From: Nectonema munidae
Taxonomy: Eukaryota > Nematomorpha > Nectonematoida > Nectonematidae
NCBI GenBank assembly: GCA_030549495.1
Contig: JAUIRK010000934.1
Span: 645,001 to 709,000, forward strand
Direction of reading: 5' to 3'
Length of the DNA: 64,000 nucleotides
Below are positions 32,004 to 43,874 of the stretch, piece after piece. The translations under genes were made by a program, and so were the position numbers. The notes under the pieces were generated by a model. It was not told where the DNA came from, searched no databases, and was given only the letters and a program-made list of their open reading frames with translations. How positions within the stretch are numbered: position 1 is the first letter of the stretch; every line of letters begins with the position of its first letter.

Positions 32004-32968
32004 ATGAGGGTGAGTAAAAGTCAATAAAGTCAACTTTTATTTCCGTTTAGCAAAAACTCTTTGAAGAAGATCTTTACTTGTTTAGTCTAAAAATGAACTA
32101 ATTTCAAATTTTTAAGTCAATCAAAGTCTATTTTTCGAGTTTAGGTCAATAAAGTCAATTTTTATATTTAACACTTTTTGATGCAATGTGTCTAATTTTA
32201 TTCCCAAACTTTTTATCATTGCATGTTTTTAACATCTTTTATACAAGTTTACCTTAAAAGTTAAGTTATCCTGCAAAATTGTAGATTACCGGCATTAAAT
32301 CATTCAAAATTAGTAATAGAAAAAGACGTTCTCTTTTCAAACCTATCGGCAACACTTCAGTTCCAATTGTAACGAAATTGACAAATTTGTTGCAAGCAGC
32401 AAAATATTTTCATTAAAATCTTCCAGCAGTGAAGAAATTAATGATGAAGATAATGGAATTTTATTGCCAAATATCAAGAAATTGTTAAAAAAGAAAATCT
32501 GTTTCAAAACTTGCTAACAATAATAATTAGAGAATATTCACGATTCATTGATTTAGTCGGAAAAAGTCAACATAGAGACTTTTTCAGTCGAAGATGAACA
32601 CACTTGTTTCAACATTATTTCATTTAAGACGAATGTAGCGTTAAAAGTTATTTTGAAAATAGATTCAAATAAGATGAAATCAATAAAATCATGAATATGG
32701 AAAACTCTCAAATCTCTCGCAGTACTTATCCCAAATTACAAAATTGTCAAGTTTTAATTTTAGAAGTAGAAAGATCTTTTTCTAAACTGGAAAAACTGCT
32801 AGAAAATGATCGAATTTTAAATCAGAATATGTCATTAATTATATGTTGTTGTATTACAAAGTGATGGATTCTTTGAAATAATTTTCAATACTTTCTCTAA
32901 AGTGTTCATAGTTGTTCAATTCAATAAAAACTTTAAAAAGTCAATAAAGTCAATTTTTCCTCGCCTTG
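32004..32968 (+). mobile_element. Decayed hAT element, same family as 56042-58178
   Basis: The left edge gagggtgagtaaaagtcaat and the right edge gtcaatttttcctcgccttg are inverse-related. Both share the agtcaataaagtcaa block that also occurs near the ends of the hAT at 56.0-58.2 kb. A C-terminal dimerisation motif is readable inside. The right flank is gtaataac, the same octamer as the target duplication of the 56 kb element; a left duplication is not clear. Confidence 0.65.
32751..32864 (+). pseudogene. hAT transposase C-terminal dimerisation fragment
   Basis: EVERSFSKLEKLLENDRILN followed by hydrophobic residues and a stop. The ERSFS core with a following helix is the conserved hAT dimerisation region. 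Upstream coding scraps (32280-32720) are in several frames. Confidence 0.65.
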
Positions 32969-33006
32969 GTAATAACTATTTAAAGATAAACTTGATTTAG
33001 GGAGGC
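32969..33006 (+). repeat. 38-bp segment repeated inverted at 41210-41247
   Basis: Runs from gtaataactatttaaagata to agggaggc and matches the reverse complement of 41210-41247 with one difference. Similarity stops abruptly at gggaggc on one side. On the other side the 32 kb copy is interrupted by the hAT right end. Confidence 0.7.
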
Positions 33007-33254
33007 ATATATACGAAAAGTGTGGATTTTACCCAGCAGGTGCTATAAGAAATATTAATTGAAATGTCTTGGTATTTTAATACATTAGTTTTGTACAAGG
33101 AAAATGAACATATACCAAATTTTGTGAAATTTAAATAACGAGAAGTTTACTAAATTTGCTAATTTAAAACCTTGGCTTTAAAACCTCTTAGCGCAGCACA
33201 GAGTCATATAAAATGCAACCAGAGCTTTGCCAAGCTCCTAGTATATACCATTTT

Positions 33255-33639
33255 TGATTCGCCGGGAACCTTTTTGACTAAAAGAGCCCAAAAACACATA
33301 TTTTAAAATCTAATCCTCTGAGAGCCTTATATATTTTTAAATATTGATTACAACTAAATGGAAAAAGAAGACCAACAATTTTATAGTATAATAAGACTCT
33401 GAATTTATTTACAACAATGTTTTATCGAAGTTATTTATTAATAAGCAAAGTCTGCTTTATTTGTGTCATCGTGATTCGTAATGATGACGAAATTAAGAGA
33501 GTGTAAAATTGGCAAGAAGGATATGCATTATCGCAATACCTCCCTTCCTATCCTCAATGCCACCTGATTTATCTGAGAGCCAGATGCAGACATCAAAAGA
33601 GGCATGTCTGGCTCGCGAGACATAGGTTCCCGACCTCTG
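33255..33639 (-). mobile_element. hAT-type (Charlie-like) MITE, copy 1
   Basis: The - strand copy of the 400-bp element at 56647-57046. It starts cagaggtcgggaacctatg and ends with tttagtcaaaaaggttccc. The two copies are nearly identical over most of their length. The outermost bases at the 33255 end are diverged, and no target duplication is visible. Confidence 0.8.
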
Positions 33640-33750
33640 CTTTATAGTATAGCTATTTTTTAAGTAATACAAATAAGTCATTTATAGAAATAAAATAAAA
33701 ATTTTAATTAAATAATCTTAAAATGTTTTATATTACAACAAAACTTTATT

Positions 33751-34187
33751 TTATAATATTAAAAAGGAAACATCAAATCTTCGACCTTCATTTAATAATG
33801 AAAAATCAAAGTTGTAATCATTGTTTTCATCATCAACTTCAATTGTTATTGCTTGAGAAATATGTGCACAAATTTGTGAAAGAAAATAGTAAAGGTCTAT
33901 TATTTTGATATTCAAAAAATATATTTTTAATTTGTTCTTCTGTTTCTTTTTTATATTTCCGCCATTCCATGCGTACTTTGAATTGAGCTCTTCTATTTCT
34001 GGCATGTCTTTTAAAAAATTTTCTGCACACTTAATAAAAAATTCCAAAACTTCCCACACTGTAGTTGTCTCAAATGGAAGAGACGATTTCATTCTAAAAT
34101 ATTTTTAGAATGTCTTTTAGTGCTATAATAATGAAAAGTTTTTGAGCTTTCATTATTAAGATAATATTTATAACCTTGATGATCCAT
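33751..34187 (-). pseudogene. FLYWCH zinc finger plus MULE C-terminal remnant
   Basis: 34187-34089 (-) encodes GYKYYLNNESSKTFHYYSTK, which resembles a FLYWCH finger. The next frame, 34092-33751 (-), encodes SSLPFETTTVWEVLEFFIKC and a Lys-rich helix (KYKKETEEQIKNIFF in the neighbouring frame). This resembles the C-terminal end of MULE transposases that carry FLYWCH fingers. The catalytic middle is absent, so this is an internally deleted relic. It is a tentative family call. Confidence 0.4.
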
Positions 34188-34990
34188 ATTTTTTGTTGCA
34201 AAATAATTAAAGTATATGGAAAAATAAAATATGCTGAGTAATATAGATTCCTATTGTGCGTATGAAATATAAAATGAAGCACAAATACTACAAATGTAAA
34301 GAAAGTAATTAGTGATGATGAAGAAATCTGCAAACGAGTGTTTGAGGTCTGTAAAATGGACATGTGTAAAAGATTTATGTTTCTTCTTGCTTTTGTAGCT
34401 TTCTGGACAATCTCCTAGAACCGAAATTGATTTTTTTCTTCATCTGTGATATTTTCTGAGCGTAATCTTCGCATGAATTCAATGTTTATCATTTTTTGAT
34501 GGAAGCTTATCTATGCATTGAACAGACAACTTTTACCAACAATTTGTTGTTGAATAGATACTATATTCTGCACCACTTTATTTTTCCTGTGTTATTTTTT
34601 CAATTTCACATGGATTTTTATCATCATCATCACCTCTGACAACAAGTTCTTCTGAAGAAAATGAATCATTTTCATCAATTTCAGATTCTGAAGCATCTGA
34701 TATTTATACAGGTAAGAGTAATCTAGAAGAAGTAGAATTAGAAGTATTTGACGCAGAAGATATTTCTCTTAAAGCTCCAGATGGAACACAGTGGGAGCCT
34801 CAACAATCTTCAAGAGGTAGATCTCAACTCAAGCTAGAAACTGTAGAGATATCTCTTCACGTCCATATGGACCTTCTGATGATGCAAAAAACTTGAAGGA
34901 AATTGATAAAATTTTTGATTTGTTTTTTGACCTTCCTTTGGTTTCTCATATATACGAGATGACTCACAAAAAAACAGATGATAATTACAA

Positions 34991-35047
34991 GTAAGTTTAT
35001 TTTTCTATAAATCTTTATGTGAGATATAAGAAACTTTATGATTCTAG
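34991..35047 (+). other. 57-bp GT-AG intron within the piggyBac gene
   Basis: gtaagtttat begins and tgattctag ends the segment. Removing it joins DDNYK to the KESPKWLDLKAC frame. This shows the minimum intron size the host can tolerate, in contrast with the kilobase introns of EEF1G. Confidence 0.6.
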
Positions 35048-36297
35048 GAAAGAGTCCCCTAAGTGGTTGGATTTGAAAGCGTGTCATGAAAAGTTTGTTA
35101 TAAGCGATTTGCTTGCCTATTTTGGTTGTCTAATTTTTTTGGGACAATCTAAAGACCAAAGAATTGCGACTAAAGCCCTTTTTTCCAATGATGGAGATCC
35201 TTTCTTACGTGCTGCACTCGACAGAAGGATGTTCCAATTCATCAAATTTTTATACGCTTTGACGATGCCGCCTCTAGAGAGCCTTCAGACAAACTAGCAG
35301 CCATTAGGCGTATTCATAATAACCTTTTTGAAAAATGCCATAAATTTTGGACACCACTTGATGCTGTAACTATAGACGAGCAATTAGTGAAATTTCGTGG
35401 CGGGTGTTCTCTAAAAGTGTACGACCCTAAAAAGCCGGGCCATTATGGCTTAAAGTTCTACCATCTTAATGATTCTTTTGAAGCCCGAAATTTATGTTTC
35501 AGGATTAATTGATCGGGAATATTTTTCAAGTCTAGAAATCTGTAAGCGTCTAGTAGAAAGTAGCAATCTCCCATCAGGGTGTGGTATTTATCTTCACAGA
35601 TTTTTTACATCTCATGCTTTAGCGGAGTGGGCTCTTTCCAAAATTTTGACAATTTGTGGGACATTAAATCCTATACGTAGATTTGTTCCGTATATTTTAA
35701 AATCTAAATTTTTACGCACGCTAAATTTAAGTGAAACTGAGAACAAAATTGTATATTCGAATATTTCATCACTTTGTGTTTATATACCTGAAAGGCATGC
35801 TAGAAAGAATTTTAAAGTGGTTTATGTCTTATCAACGCAGCATAGTAGAAGTGTTACTATCACATCAAATAAAAGGAAACCCCAAAGCCTAATTTCCTAT
35901 AATAAATACAAAAGTGGCGATTTTACTACTTATAAGACAAGTAGTCGATGGACAGTTGCCGCATTTTCTAATTATTTAGATATAGCTGCCTACAAGGACA
36001 ACTGCCCTAACGATGCTTTGCTATGGAGGTAGAAAATTTTTTTTAAAAATTTTAAGTTATAATTCTATGAGAACTAGGGCTAACACCAGTCAGATTTCAA
36101 GACCCATCAAAAACCTTCTTTTTTACTATGGTTTTTCTCCGCAAATTGACACGGCGGAAAGTAGTTCGGGCAGGGGATACTGTTCAATTCAAGAATGCAG
36201 ACTTAGAACACGAGGTTCAAATTGTAAAAAATTTATGTGCAAAAAAGACACCTTATCTATTTGTTCTTTTTGCCATTCTAATTTGTATTATATGTAA
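35019..36297 (+). pseudogene. piggyBac transposase, frameshifted
   Basis: Three frames: 35019-35297 (coding from 35048; ISDLLAYFGCLIFLG, the conserved N-terminal helix), 35270-35480 (first catalytic Asp) and 35469-36032. The last includes RFFTSHALAEWALSK, where the usual DNFFTS second-Asp motif reads HRFFTS, and SYNKYKSGDFTTYKTSSRWT, where the third-Asp motif GGVDxxD is degenerate. The 36013-36297 frame carries the C-terminal Cys-rich region. Loss of catalytic motifs plus frameshifts means it is inactive. Confidence 0.7.
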
Positions 36298-36728
36298 TTT
36301 GCCATATAATTATAATGCTTTATTTTTTTTGTATAACCCTTGATATTTTATGAAATAAATTTCAAATTATTTATAAATAAGTTTTTTGATATTTTAAATT
36401 TTTTATTTTCAAAATTATTGCTTTATAAGATCTAAAATTTATTTTAATGATTGTGATAATGATTCTATAACATTTTTTCAGTTTTCTAAAAAAATTTTAG
36501 CTACAAAAAACAGCCAAAAAGTTTTTTTAGATAAATATTTTAAAGTTTTTTTTTGCTAAAGATGGCGTTAAATTTTTTTTAATGAAATTCACAAGATAAT
36601 CTGATAAATATATTGTACAGATTTCCACTCCTTATGCATAAAAAATTTCTCTCATGTTTTTTAAAACTCAATTTTTTTCTTGATGTCATAAAAACCGCAA
36701 AAAAAGAGTCTGTAAAGAATAGTATATT

Positions 36729-37757
36729 TTGATATTGCCACCAATTTATACTCCAGAGAAAAAACGTAAATTTACAAACTATTTTTTTGATATGTTATAT
36801 ATTAAATATTACATCAAAAACTGCGTTGAAAATGCTGAATGGAGTAAAAAGCCCGTGTGTGTCCTCCGAAGGTACTGGTCTGATCATATAAAGTTTCTGT
36901 GCTCAAAATTATCCTCCCTTACAGGTAAATTGAGAGAGGTACTTGAATAAAAAGGCTATGTTGACTCTATACAAAACCTTATTTCTACTTCATCTCACGT
37001 AAACACTCTAATTTGAATTTCTTCTCGATACAGAAAAAAGTTTTGGAAAATACGAAGTGGGTTCAGTACAGACCATCTTTTCTACTCCATCAAACTCTTG
37101 AAAGTTGATGATATCTATTTATATAAACTACATCTGTTTTGTTAGAAGTTTATTTTGGGATATGTTCCTTATTTATTTTGCGAACTGGCAATGTTCAATT
37201 TCGATCTTAGACGCCCATATTTAAGATCAAATTTCAAAATAAATTTACCATTTTCAGTCTAAAATCTTTTAAACAATCTCTTGAATGGAAATTTGCATCG
37301 TTTTGGAATGCAAACTTTTCTGTTTTTGCAACATTTCTTCGTATAATATTTTAAAAAGATCCGCTATTGATGGATTCTTACAAAAGTATTCTAATCCTTG
37401 ATTTTACTATATCTCTGTAAAATTATTTTTTTTCATTTGTAAATGTATACGCGATATATTATATATATTTTTTGTTTTCTGTTAATACAATATTATACTT
37501 ATTACCTTATCATAATATTCTTCCTCGCCTTTTATGCTCGGATACATATATACACATATTTTTCAATTTTCCATAATGTTATAGAGTACTGGATAATAAT
37601 TTTTCATATGTATTTTTTTCTTAATCTAATTGATTGAATTTATAGTTACCTATCTTGTACAATAAGAGTATACCTCGAAGCGAGTTTTTTTATGAAAACC
37701 TTTTGAAATATTCTCAATCTTTGTGTGATTTTATTTGATTTGCTAATAAATCTTCTT
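36729..37757 (+). mobile_element. Decayed LINE 3' end
   Basis: YWSDHIKFLCSKLSSLTGKL (36865-36925) matches the WxxHI...K post-RT block of the LINE at 8.6 kb. LFYSIKLLKVDDIYLYKLHLF (about 37078-37140) matches its later block. The 3' terminus tttgctaataaatcttcttg (about 37740) is like ctaataaattcttcttc at 9.36 kb. Heavily mutated, with a frameshift and stops. Confidence 0.6.
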
Positions 37758-37759
37758 GA

Positions 37760-39515
37760 GCCATGGAATTCATTGCCCGACTCAATATGCTTGGAACTCC
37801 TTTAACTGATGCCTAGAAAACCTTACTCCAATCTAGACATACCTCACTCAGGAACCCATCCAATGTGTTGAAGACATTGCACCTCTTTGATACCACGCGG
37901 ATGAACCTATCTAATGAACCCAATTAAAGTGGCACAAGATGCAGCATTCGCACTTTTATCAAAATACATTGAAACTGGTGTTTCTGTTTTTTCATCATTA
38001 TTTTTGTCCCAAGAAAGCTCGGGGAATTAACGGAACAAATATTAATCCCGGGAATTGAATTTTGTGAACATTTTTTCAAATTTACTGATTTATTCAAAAA
38101 ATTAATAACTAAATAGAATATAATTAAATGTTTGTTATTGTCATGAATTTATATAGGTTTTGAAAAAGTCAAAGCTTTATTCCAAACTGTGTGCAAAAAA
38201 AATACAATTTCTCGAACTACAAAAACCTTTAAGAAAACACAAACAAGTAATACTTTTCCACTCAACCGAATCCTTATTTTTGTTATGAACAAACTGACTG
38301 CTGAAAAAACTCAAATTCAACCGAAGTGGGAAGGATAGTTTTTAGCAAAATAATGTTAGAAGATTGACATCCTGTTGCTTCCAACTTTGTTTCAAAATTT
38401 TTCTGGAAAAAATATTTGAGGATTAAGAGGTGGTGCTTTCCATTTTTTTAATTTTATTTTGAATCTTTCAAGATCAAATATTGTCAATCTATAAAACAAT
38501 TTTCTTCATCTGATCGTAGAGATTCATTTGAAATTTCGTTAAAATGTTTTTTATTTCTATTAAAGCATATTCAAATATAAGTTTTTTATCTGGCAGAAAA
38601 ATTAAATGATTAGCATTATTGAAACTTTCATATTTTTTCCTGAATTTAAATTTTCTAGTTTCGGATTTCGTCTTTGAACAACTGTAAATGCTTTTTTTAA
38701 TTCATTGCAAATAGTGAACTTTGTTTGCTCTTATAATTATAATTAAAAAAATTTTAACCAAGCACAAAATCCTTTAGATTAACAGGGTATTTTTGTGAAT
38801 TTATTATCAATGAATATAAACTTAATTTTTTCAACTACATTTTGATCTTTTTTATTATATTCTTGGAAACGCAATTACCCTTTTTTTCAGATGGGATTCC
38901 GGGTTCCTGGGAACGCAGTTTATCATTATTTGAGGCGGGATCCAGTTTTCCAGGGAAAGAAACACTCATTGAAACCCTGTGATAGGAATTTGATAATATC
39001 TCTGAAATAAGTTGCTCTCAGCGAGATCGTCTTGTTGGAGCGTGAAACACTATTGAGATTCTTACCTTTCTCCTAGCAACAATTTTTCTATCATTATGAT
39101 TGAGCATAGTAAAATGAACTCTTAAGCAAATGCGTTTGTGTCTTTGCAAAACGATATGACACTTCATACCAAACTTCAACATCAGCCTCTAATTATTGTG
39201 TTGCAAGTCCAGTTTTTCAAAGCCTTCAACACTCGTTATTTTACAATGAAGCAAAATATCCATTTGAATATACTGTATACATTCAATATAAGCACATATG
39301 ACTACAGTCCCATTTATTTTAGAGTATCTTTAAATACAAATAAATGATTATACGCACGTTTTGCGTTGTACATAAACTCAGATAAACAGTAGTTATGGAA
39401 TTATATAACACGTGTAATCATTTTGAATTGCTTATGCTGACTTGTGCTTCTATAGACATAGCTAGTTGTAGATAGCTTGTATACATTTACTATTTTCGCT
39501 CTCAGTTTTGAGTTA
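37760..39515. other. No gene seen; two GC-richer spots
   Basis: 38005-38050 (agctcggggaattaac ... aatcccgggaattg) and 38890-38985 (gggattccgggttcctggga) stand out by composition and could be ends of an unrecognised hAT-type element of about 1 kb. The interior shows no readable transposase. Confidence 0.35.
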
Positions 39516-39519
39516 AATT

Positions 39520-40200
39520 GTTGGAAAAAGTACAACTTCCAGGTCCTCTTTTGATCAAGAAAACAAAATCGCTTCATAGCGAACTAACTCATTCTTCTGA
39601 AGCAACTCCTGACAATTTTTCAACTGGATGATTGCAGAGATTTCAGAAAAGATTTAATATAGGTCACAAACGTGAACATGGAGAAAGAGCAATTGCAGAT
39701 ATAAAAATGCAAAAGAATGGTAGAATTTTTTATAACTGATATTATAAAAAAGAATTCTGAAGGTTTTATATTTAATGCAGATGGAACAGATATTTATTAT
39801 AGAGCAACACCAAGTGGTACGCTCTCTAAGAAAAATGAAGCTGTTAGTGGAAGTAAAAAAACATTAAATATATTGTCTGTTACTTGGAGCATTTATGACT
39901 GTTTCCAAAAAGTTACCTTTGTTAGTAATTGCAAAGTTTCAAAGTCCAAGATGTTTTAAAAACAAGAAAAATAATTTGCCTCTTCAGTATATACACAATA
40001 AAGAATCCTGGATGACTAAAGATATTTTTGTGAAAAAAATTGCTTCGATTCTTGAGCAGTGCCCTGCGCATCCAAAAAGTGTTAAAACTTCAAATATTTT
40101 AATTTTTTACCTCTCACTACAACTTCTATATTGGGGGTCATTCACAATTGATGTCGATCAATAACTGGGGAAATGTTGATAAGTTGACAAATGAAGAATT
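39520..40200 (+). pseudogene. pogo/Tigger transposase remnant
   Basis: WLQRFQKRFNIGHKRE lies at about 39625-39680 (end of the DNA-binding region). FNADGTDIYYRATPSGTLSKK at 39771-39833 corresponds to the first catalytic block, normally NADETGLFY. KLPLLVIAKFQSPRCFKNKK at 39907-39970 is followed by SILEQCPAHPKS, where the second Asp of DNCPAHP is lost. Stops and shifts are frequent. No terminal repeats were found. It is the oldest-looking of the pogo copies. Confidence 0.65.
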
Positions 40201-41059
40201 TGAAACTTAGTAAAAATTACATAGTAAAAAGTTGACAATTAGGGGTGGGGAAATAGAGATAGTGGGCGTATTTTTTAAAAAAATTAATTTATTTTGATAG
40301 AATTGTTTGGCATTTAATTTTTTATGCCACTCATCAGACATCATTACACGATTTCTGTTCACTCATCGTATCTTTAAGATTGTTACCAGGATAGATGCAT
40401 CAACGTTTTTGATATTGATTTCTACACGCGCTTCTTAATCTTAGTGTGGGTTTACAATTGGTATTTATTGATGCGCGCATGAATATCTTTACTGAATGCA
40501 TTTCAAAGCAATATTAGCGCATCGCTAAAACAAAAGGACATCGTTTGTGTGTGCCTACCTTTTTACTCAGTTATAGCATGTAAAATGTTTTAAGGGTTAA
40601 ATAAGCTATTTTGAGTTGAATCATGACGTGTGATACGTCAAAATGTAGCAAATTATATACTGGATTATGTAAACGATTTTTTGATAAATGTTGATTTAAA
40701 AATAAAGTTTATCTACCTCTTTTCAATGCTAATTTCAACATCGATTATTATTATTGATATAAAATTTGTTTTCAAGATTTTCAAAATCAAGACCACTTTT
40801 TATTGTTAAAACCACTAATTTGTTTTATATTTTAAATCTCTATAGTATATGATATAATATACATAACCTTTTAAAAATGATGTATGTTTGGAGGCATTAA
40901 GTGTATACAATTAAACTAGAAGGAAGTACATTTTAGTCATATAGTTAAATTTGAAGGAAGTTAGTTTTAAACCCGTTATATAATTAAAGCAGGTATTTTG
41001 CTTTGGATTTAAATTAGATGTTTAATAGTTATACTGTTTTATTTTTAAGTATTTATAGG

Positions 41060-41181
41060 AAATGATATAAAATAAAAGGAGGCATAAACTTAACTGATTA
41101 TAAGAATATGTCTAACAAAGGAATGATATAAAATAGAAGGAGGCATTAACTTATCAGGTTATAATAATATGTCTAACAAAG
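41060..41181 (+). repeat. 61-bp direct tandem duplication
   Basis: Two adjacent units beginning gaaatgatataaaata / gaatgatataaaatag and ending atgtctaacaaag, each containing aggaggcat. A third partial unit starts at 41182. Confidence 0.85.
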
Positions 41182-41209
41182 GAATGTTATTAAATGAAAA
41201 ATCGCTTTT

Positions 41210-41247
41210 GCCTCCCTGAATCAAGTTTATCTTTAAATAGTTATTAC
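41210..41247 (-). repeat. Inverted copy of 32969-33006
   Basis: From gcctccctgaatcaagttta to tagttattac. This copy is not interrupted and extends with actttagaattttcg beyond the point where the hAT joins the 32 kb copy, so it can serve as an empty-site reference. Confidence 0.65.
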
Positions 41248-41830
41248 TTTAGAATTTTCGTCGTGAGTTTTCAATATTTTAAGTCATGTTGCATCCTTAT
41301 TTTTATACACCCATTTATAACAAGTAATCTTATTTATGTTGCAAGGCAAAATCGATTTTTCACCTAATGTCATTTCATTTCCTTAGCTCCAAGTAAGGAT
41401 AGGATAATAGAAATGAGTAATCGGAATTAGGCGTATTTAAATAAATTTCAAAAATATCACGTATTTTGAATCACTTTTTTCAAGTTAAAATGTGATGGCG
41501 CAAATCAGAGAACGAAAAGATAAAACAAGTCACTGATCAGTTGATATCGCCACAAAGACAACCTACAAAGAAGGAAAACTGTTTTTTTGGGTTTTAGCCC
41601 CTAAACAACAAAACATAAGCAAATGTATCTAGAATTGCCACTGAGATAGATTCTACCTAGGGGCAGATTGAACAAAAAAAATGCCAGAATATCTACTTTC
41701 ATACTAGAGTCAAAATCATTAGATTTTGTTTTTCAAAAAAAACTAGAAACTTATAAAATTTACAAGGAATTTGAGCACCTGTTGAAAGACTCTTCAAACT
41801 GGACACTTGTCGTTTGAGTGAAAGCAAGTA

Positions 41831-43706
41831 CAGTAGAATCTCGCTACTATGCCCCCTCGGTACTATGCCACTCTCGCTACTATGCCACTTTCACTCGGTC
41901 CGGACAAAATTCAGTAGAAAATAAACTTACTATGCCACCACCTAATCTCGCTATTATGCCACTATTTATTTGTGTGTTGCGTTTTTTAATTATATTTCTC
42001 AACTTTTTTTACAAAATTAATGAATATATTTTTTTAGATTTATTGTTTTTATTTGCGTAAAAAATTAACATGTCAGATATAAAACGCAAGCGAACCGATT
42101 TCACTCTAAAGCAGAAAAAAGAAATTATTGATGCCGAAAAAATGAGCCTAATCAGTCCAAGCTGGCCAGAGAAATAAGCAAGAAATGGGGTATTGAAGTG
42201 AAGAGAACTACGGTAAAAAGCATTCTCAGCAAAAAGGATGCAATCGAGGCTGCAATCAAAACTGGATTTTCATCGAAACGCGTTAAGTTGACGCAGGCTC
42301 ACGATCCAAATCTTGATGAAGGGGTGCTCATGTGGCTGAAGCAAGCGAGAGGACACAATCTGCCTGTCAGTGGAAGTCTGGTCAAAGAAAAGGCAATGAA
42401 ACTGGCCGAGATAATGCACATTCCGGGATTCATGGCAAGCGACGGTTGGCTGGACAATTTCAAAAAGCGTCACGGCATTACTTTTAAAACAATACAAGGA
42501 GAAGCAGGAGCGGTAAATTTGCAATCTCTTTTTGAGTGGCAACAACAGGTTCTCCGACCTTTGCTTGCACAATTTTCTGCAGAAGACGTCTTCAGTCTAG
42601 ACGAAACTGGACTCTTCTGGCAGCTGCTACCAAACAAGACCATGGCTTTCAGAGGAGAGCGGTGCACTGGAGGTAAAAAAAGTAAGCAAAGAATCACTCT
42701 TCTGGTTGGAGCAAAGATGAGCGGCAACGAAAAGCTTCCTCTTCTGGTGATTGGCAATTCAAAGAAACCGCGTGCCTTCAAAAACAAAAAAATTCCGGTG
42801 ACACATACAAGGCAAATTCGAAAGCGTGGATGACGACGGAGCTCTTCGAAGAAACATTGCGTGAGTGGAACGAGCGACTCGTCAAGCAGGGACGCAAAGT
42901 GCTGCTTTGTCTCGATAACTTCTGTGGCCACCCATCTGATCTCCAGTTCGACAATATAAAGCTGCTATTTTTTCCTCCTAACACAACATCAATCTCGCAA
43001 CCAATGGATCAGGAGGTTATAGAGAGTCTCAAACGCCACTACAAGAAACGTTTGCTCTCTCGCAGGCTTGAAGCCATAGACGAGGAAAGAGAGTTTAAGT
43101 TCACGTTGCTTGATGCTCTACACGTTGCCCGGTATGCTTGGGAGCAGGTTAACAAATCGGTCATCAAAAACTGTTTTGTAAAAGCTAAGTTTGTGGAAGA
43201 AGAAATTGATCAGATTGAGCCAAATGTTGAAGAGTTGCTCGAGATTTGGAATGCTTTGCCTACTGAGGAAAAGATGCACAATAACGAGGAGATTGAGCTA
43301 ACTGACTTTCTCAATGCTGACGAGCGTCTCGCAACTAGTGGCTCTCTTCTGCTAGAGGAGATTGCTGAGGAAGTGCTGAAAAGCAAGGAACCAATTGAAA
43401 GCGAAGACGACAAGGAAACTATCGAAGAGGAAGTGGTTCAATTCCAAGAAGCCCAAAGAGCGTGGAGCACTGTTCGAAAATTTATGCAGCATTGTAGCGT
43501 AAAGCTCAAAGTGATGCAAGCGTGCGATTGTTTAGATCAAGAAATGCTTGAGATCCGCCATATGAAAATGCGTCAGACAACCATTTTTGAGAGCTTTGGA
43601 ATAGGACACAAATATATAAAAAAAATAAGGCTATTTTTACAAAACCCTCGCTACTATGCCACTTTTGGTCGGCCCCGAAGGGTGGCATAATAGCGAGATT
43701 TTACTG
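41831..43706 (+). mobile_element. Well-delimited pogo/Tigger element
   Basis: Begins cagtagaatctcgctactat at a TA (41829-41830) and ends with the inverse, tagcgagattttactg, followed by TA (43707-43708). This gives a TA target duplication typical of Tc1/mariner-pogo elements. Length 1876 bp. The 5' leader (41831-42069) repeats ctcgctactatgcc-like motifs about five times, probably transposase binding sites. The single transposase gene fills the rest and has two frameshifts, so the copy is recent but inactive. It lies just beyond the 3' end of EEF1G. Confidence 0.92.
42070..43690 (+). pseudogene. pogo/Tigger transposase, two frameshifts
   Basis: Starts at ATG 42070 (MSDIKRKRTDFTLKQKKEII, CENP-B-type helix-turn-helix). 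A one-base loss near an A-run at about 42138 shifts the frame; the rest of the first HTH and the second HTH (GWLDNFKKRHGITFK) lie in 42198-42833. FSLDETGLFWQLLP (first catalytic Asp) and [18 protein letters not shown] follow. A second break at about 42800 moves into 42830-43690, with VLLCLDNFCGHPSDLQ (second Asp) and FPPNTTSISQPMDQEVI (third Asp). All three catalytic Asp residues survive. An acidic C-terminal region follows; the last codons read into the terminal repeat. Confidence 0.88.
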
Positions 43707-43831
43707 TAATTGACAAAATCACCAATATATTTAACCACACTTTCAGAATGATTGAACGTACGCAGACTCCTAGAATGCAATTGCTAACTCTGTCACTATA
43801 GATAAACATGATATAAGAAAAAATTTCAAAG

Positions 43832-43837
43832 TTTATT
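43832..43837 (-). terminator. Poly(A) signal of EEF1G
   Basis: AATAAA on the - strand about 40 bp after the EEF1G stop codon (43875-43877). Confidence 0.5.
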
Positions 43838-43874
43838 TAAAAAATGAATTTAATTTTTCAAGGATAAAAGAGAA

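Larger units (their letters stand above)
34600..36360 (+). mobile_element. Second piggyBac element, broken, with a short intron
   Basis: Coding blocks occur in piggyBac order but in several frames. An acidic Ser/Glu-rich N-terminus lies at about 34630-34860, then NYK|KESPKWLDL across an intron (34991-35047). AVTIDEQLVKFRGGC (first Asp, about 35368-35410) and LKVYDPKKPGHYGLKFY follow in a shifted frame. 35469-36032 carries the later catalytic part, and a Cys-rich end (CSIQECRLRT, CSFCHSNLYYM) lies at 36180-36297. AATAAA at 36354 may be its poly(A) signal. I did not find convincing terminal repeats. Confidence 0.7.
40201..41828. other. AT-rich stretch with short repeats, no gene seen
   Basis: Contains the 61-bp duplication (41060-41181) and the 41210-41247 segment; otherwise unremarkable. 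Confidence 0.45.

Noticed and set aside
33839-34030. RNRRAQFKVRMEWRKYKK, resembling a homeodomain recognition helix
   Set aside because: No preceding homeodomain helices. It is an alternative frame of the MULE-like C-terminal remnant.
42470-42931. 153-codon frame on the - strand
   Set aside because: Shadow of the pogo transposase on the + strand.
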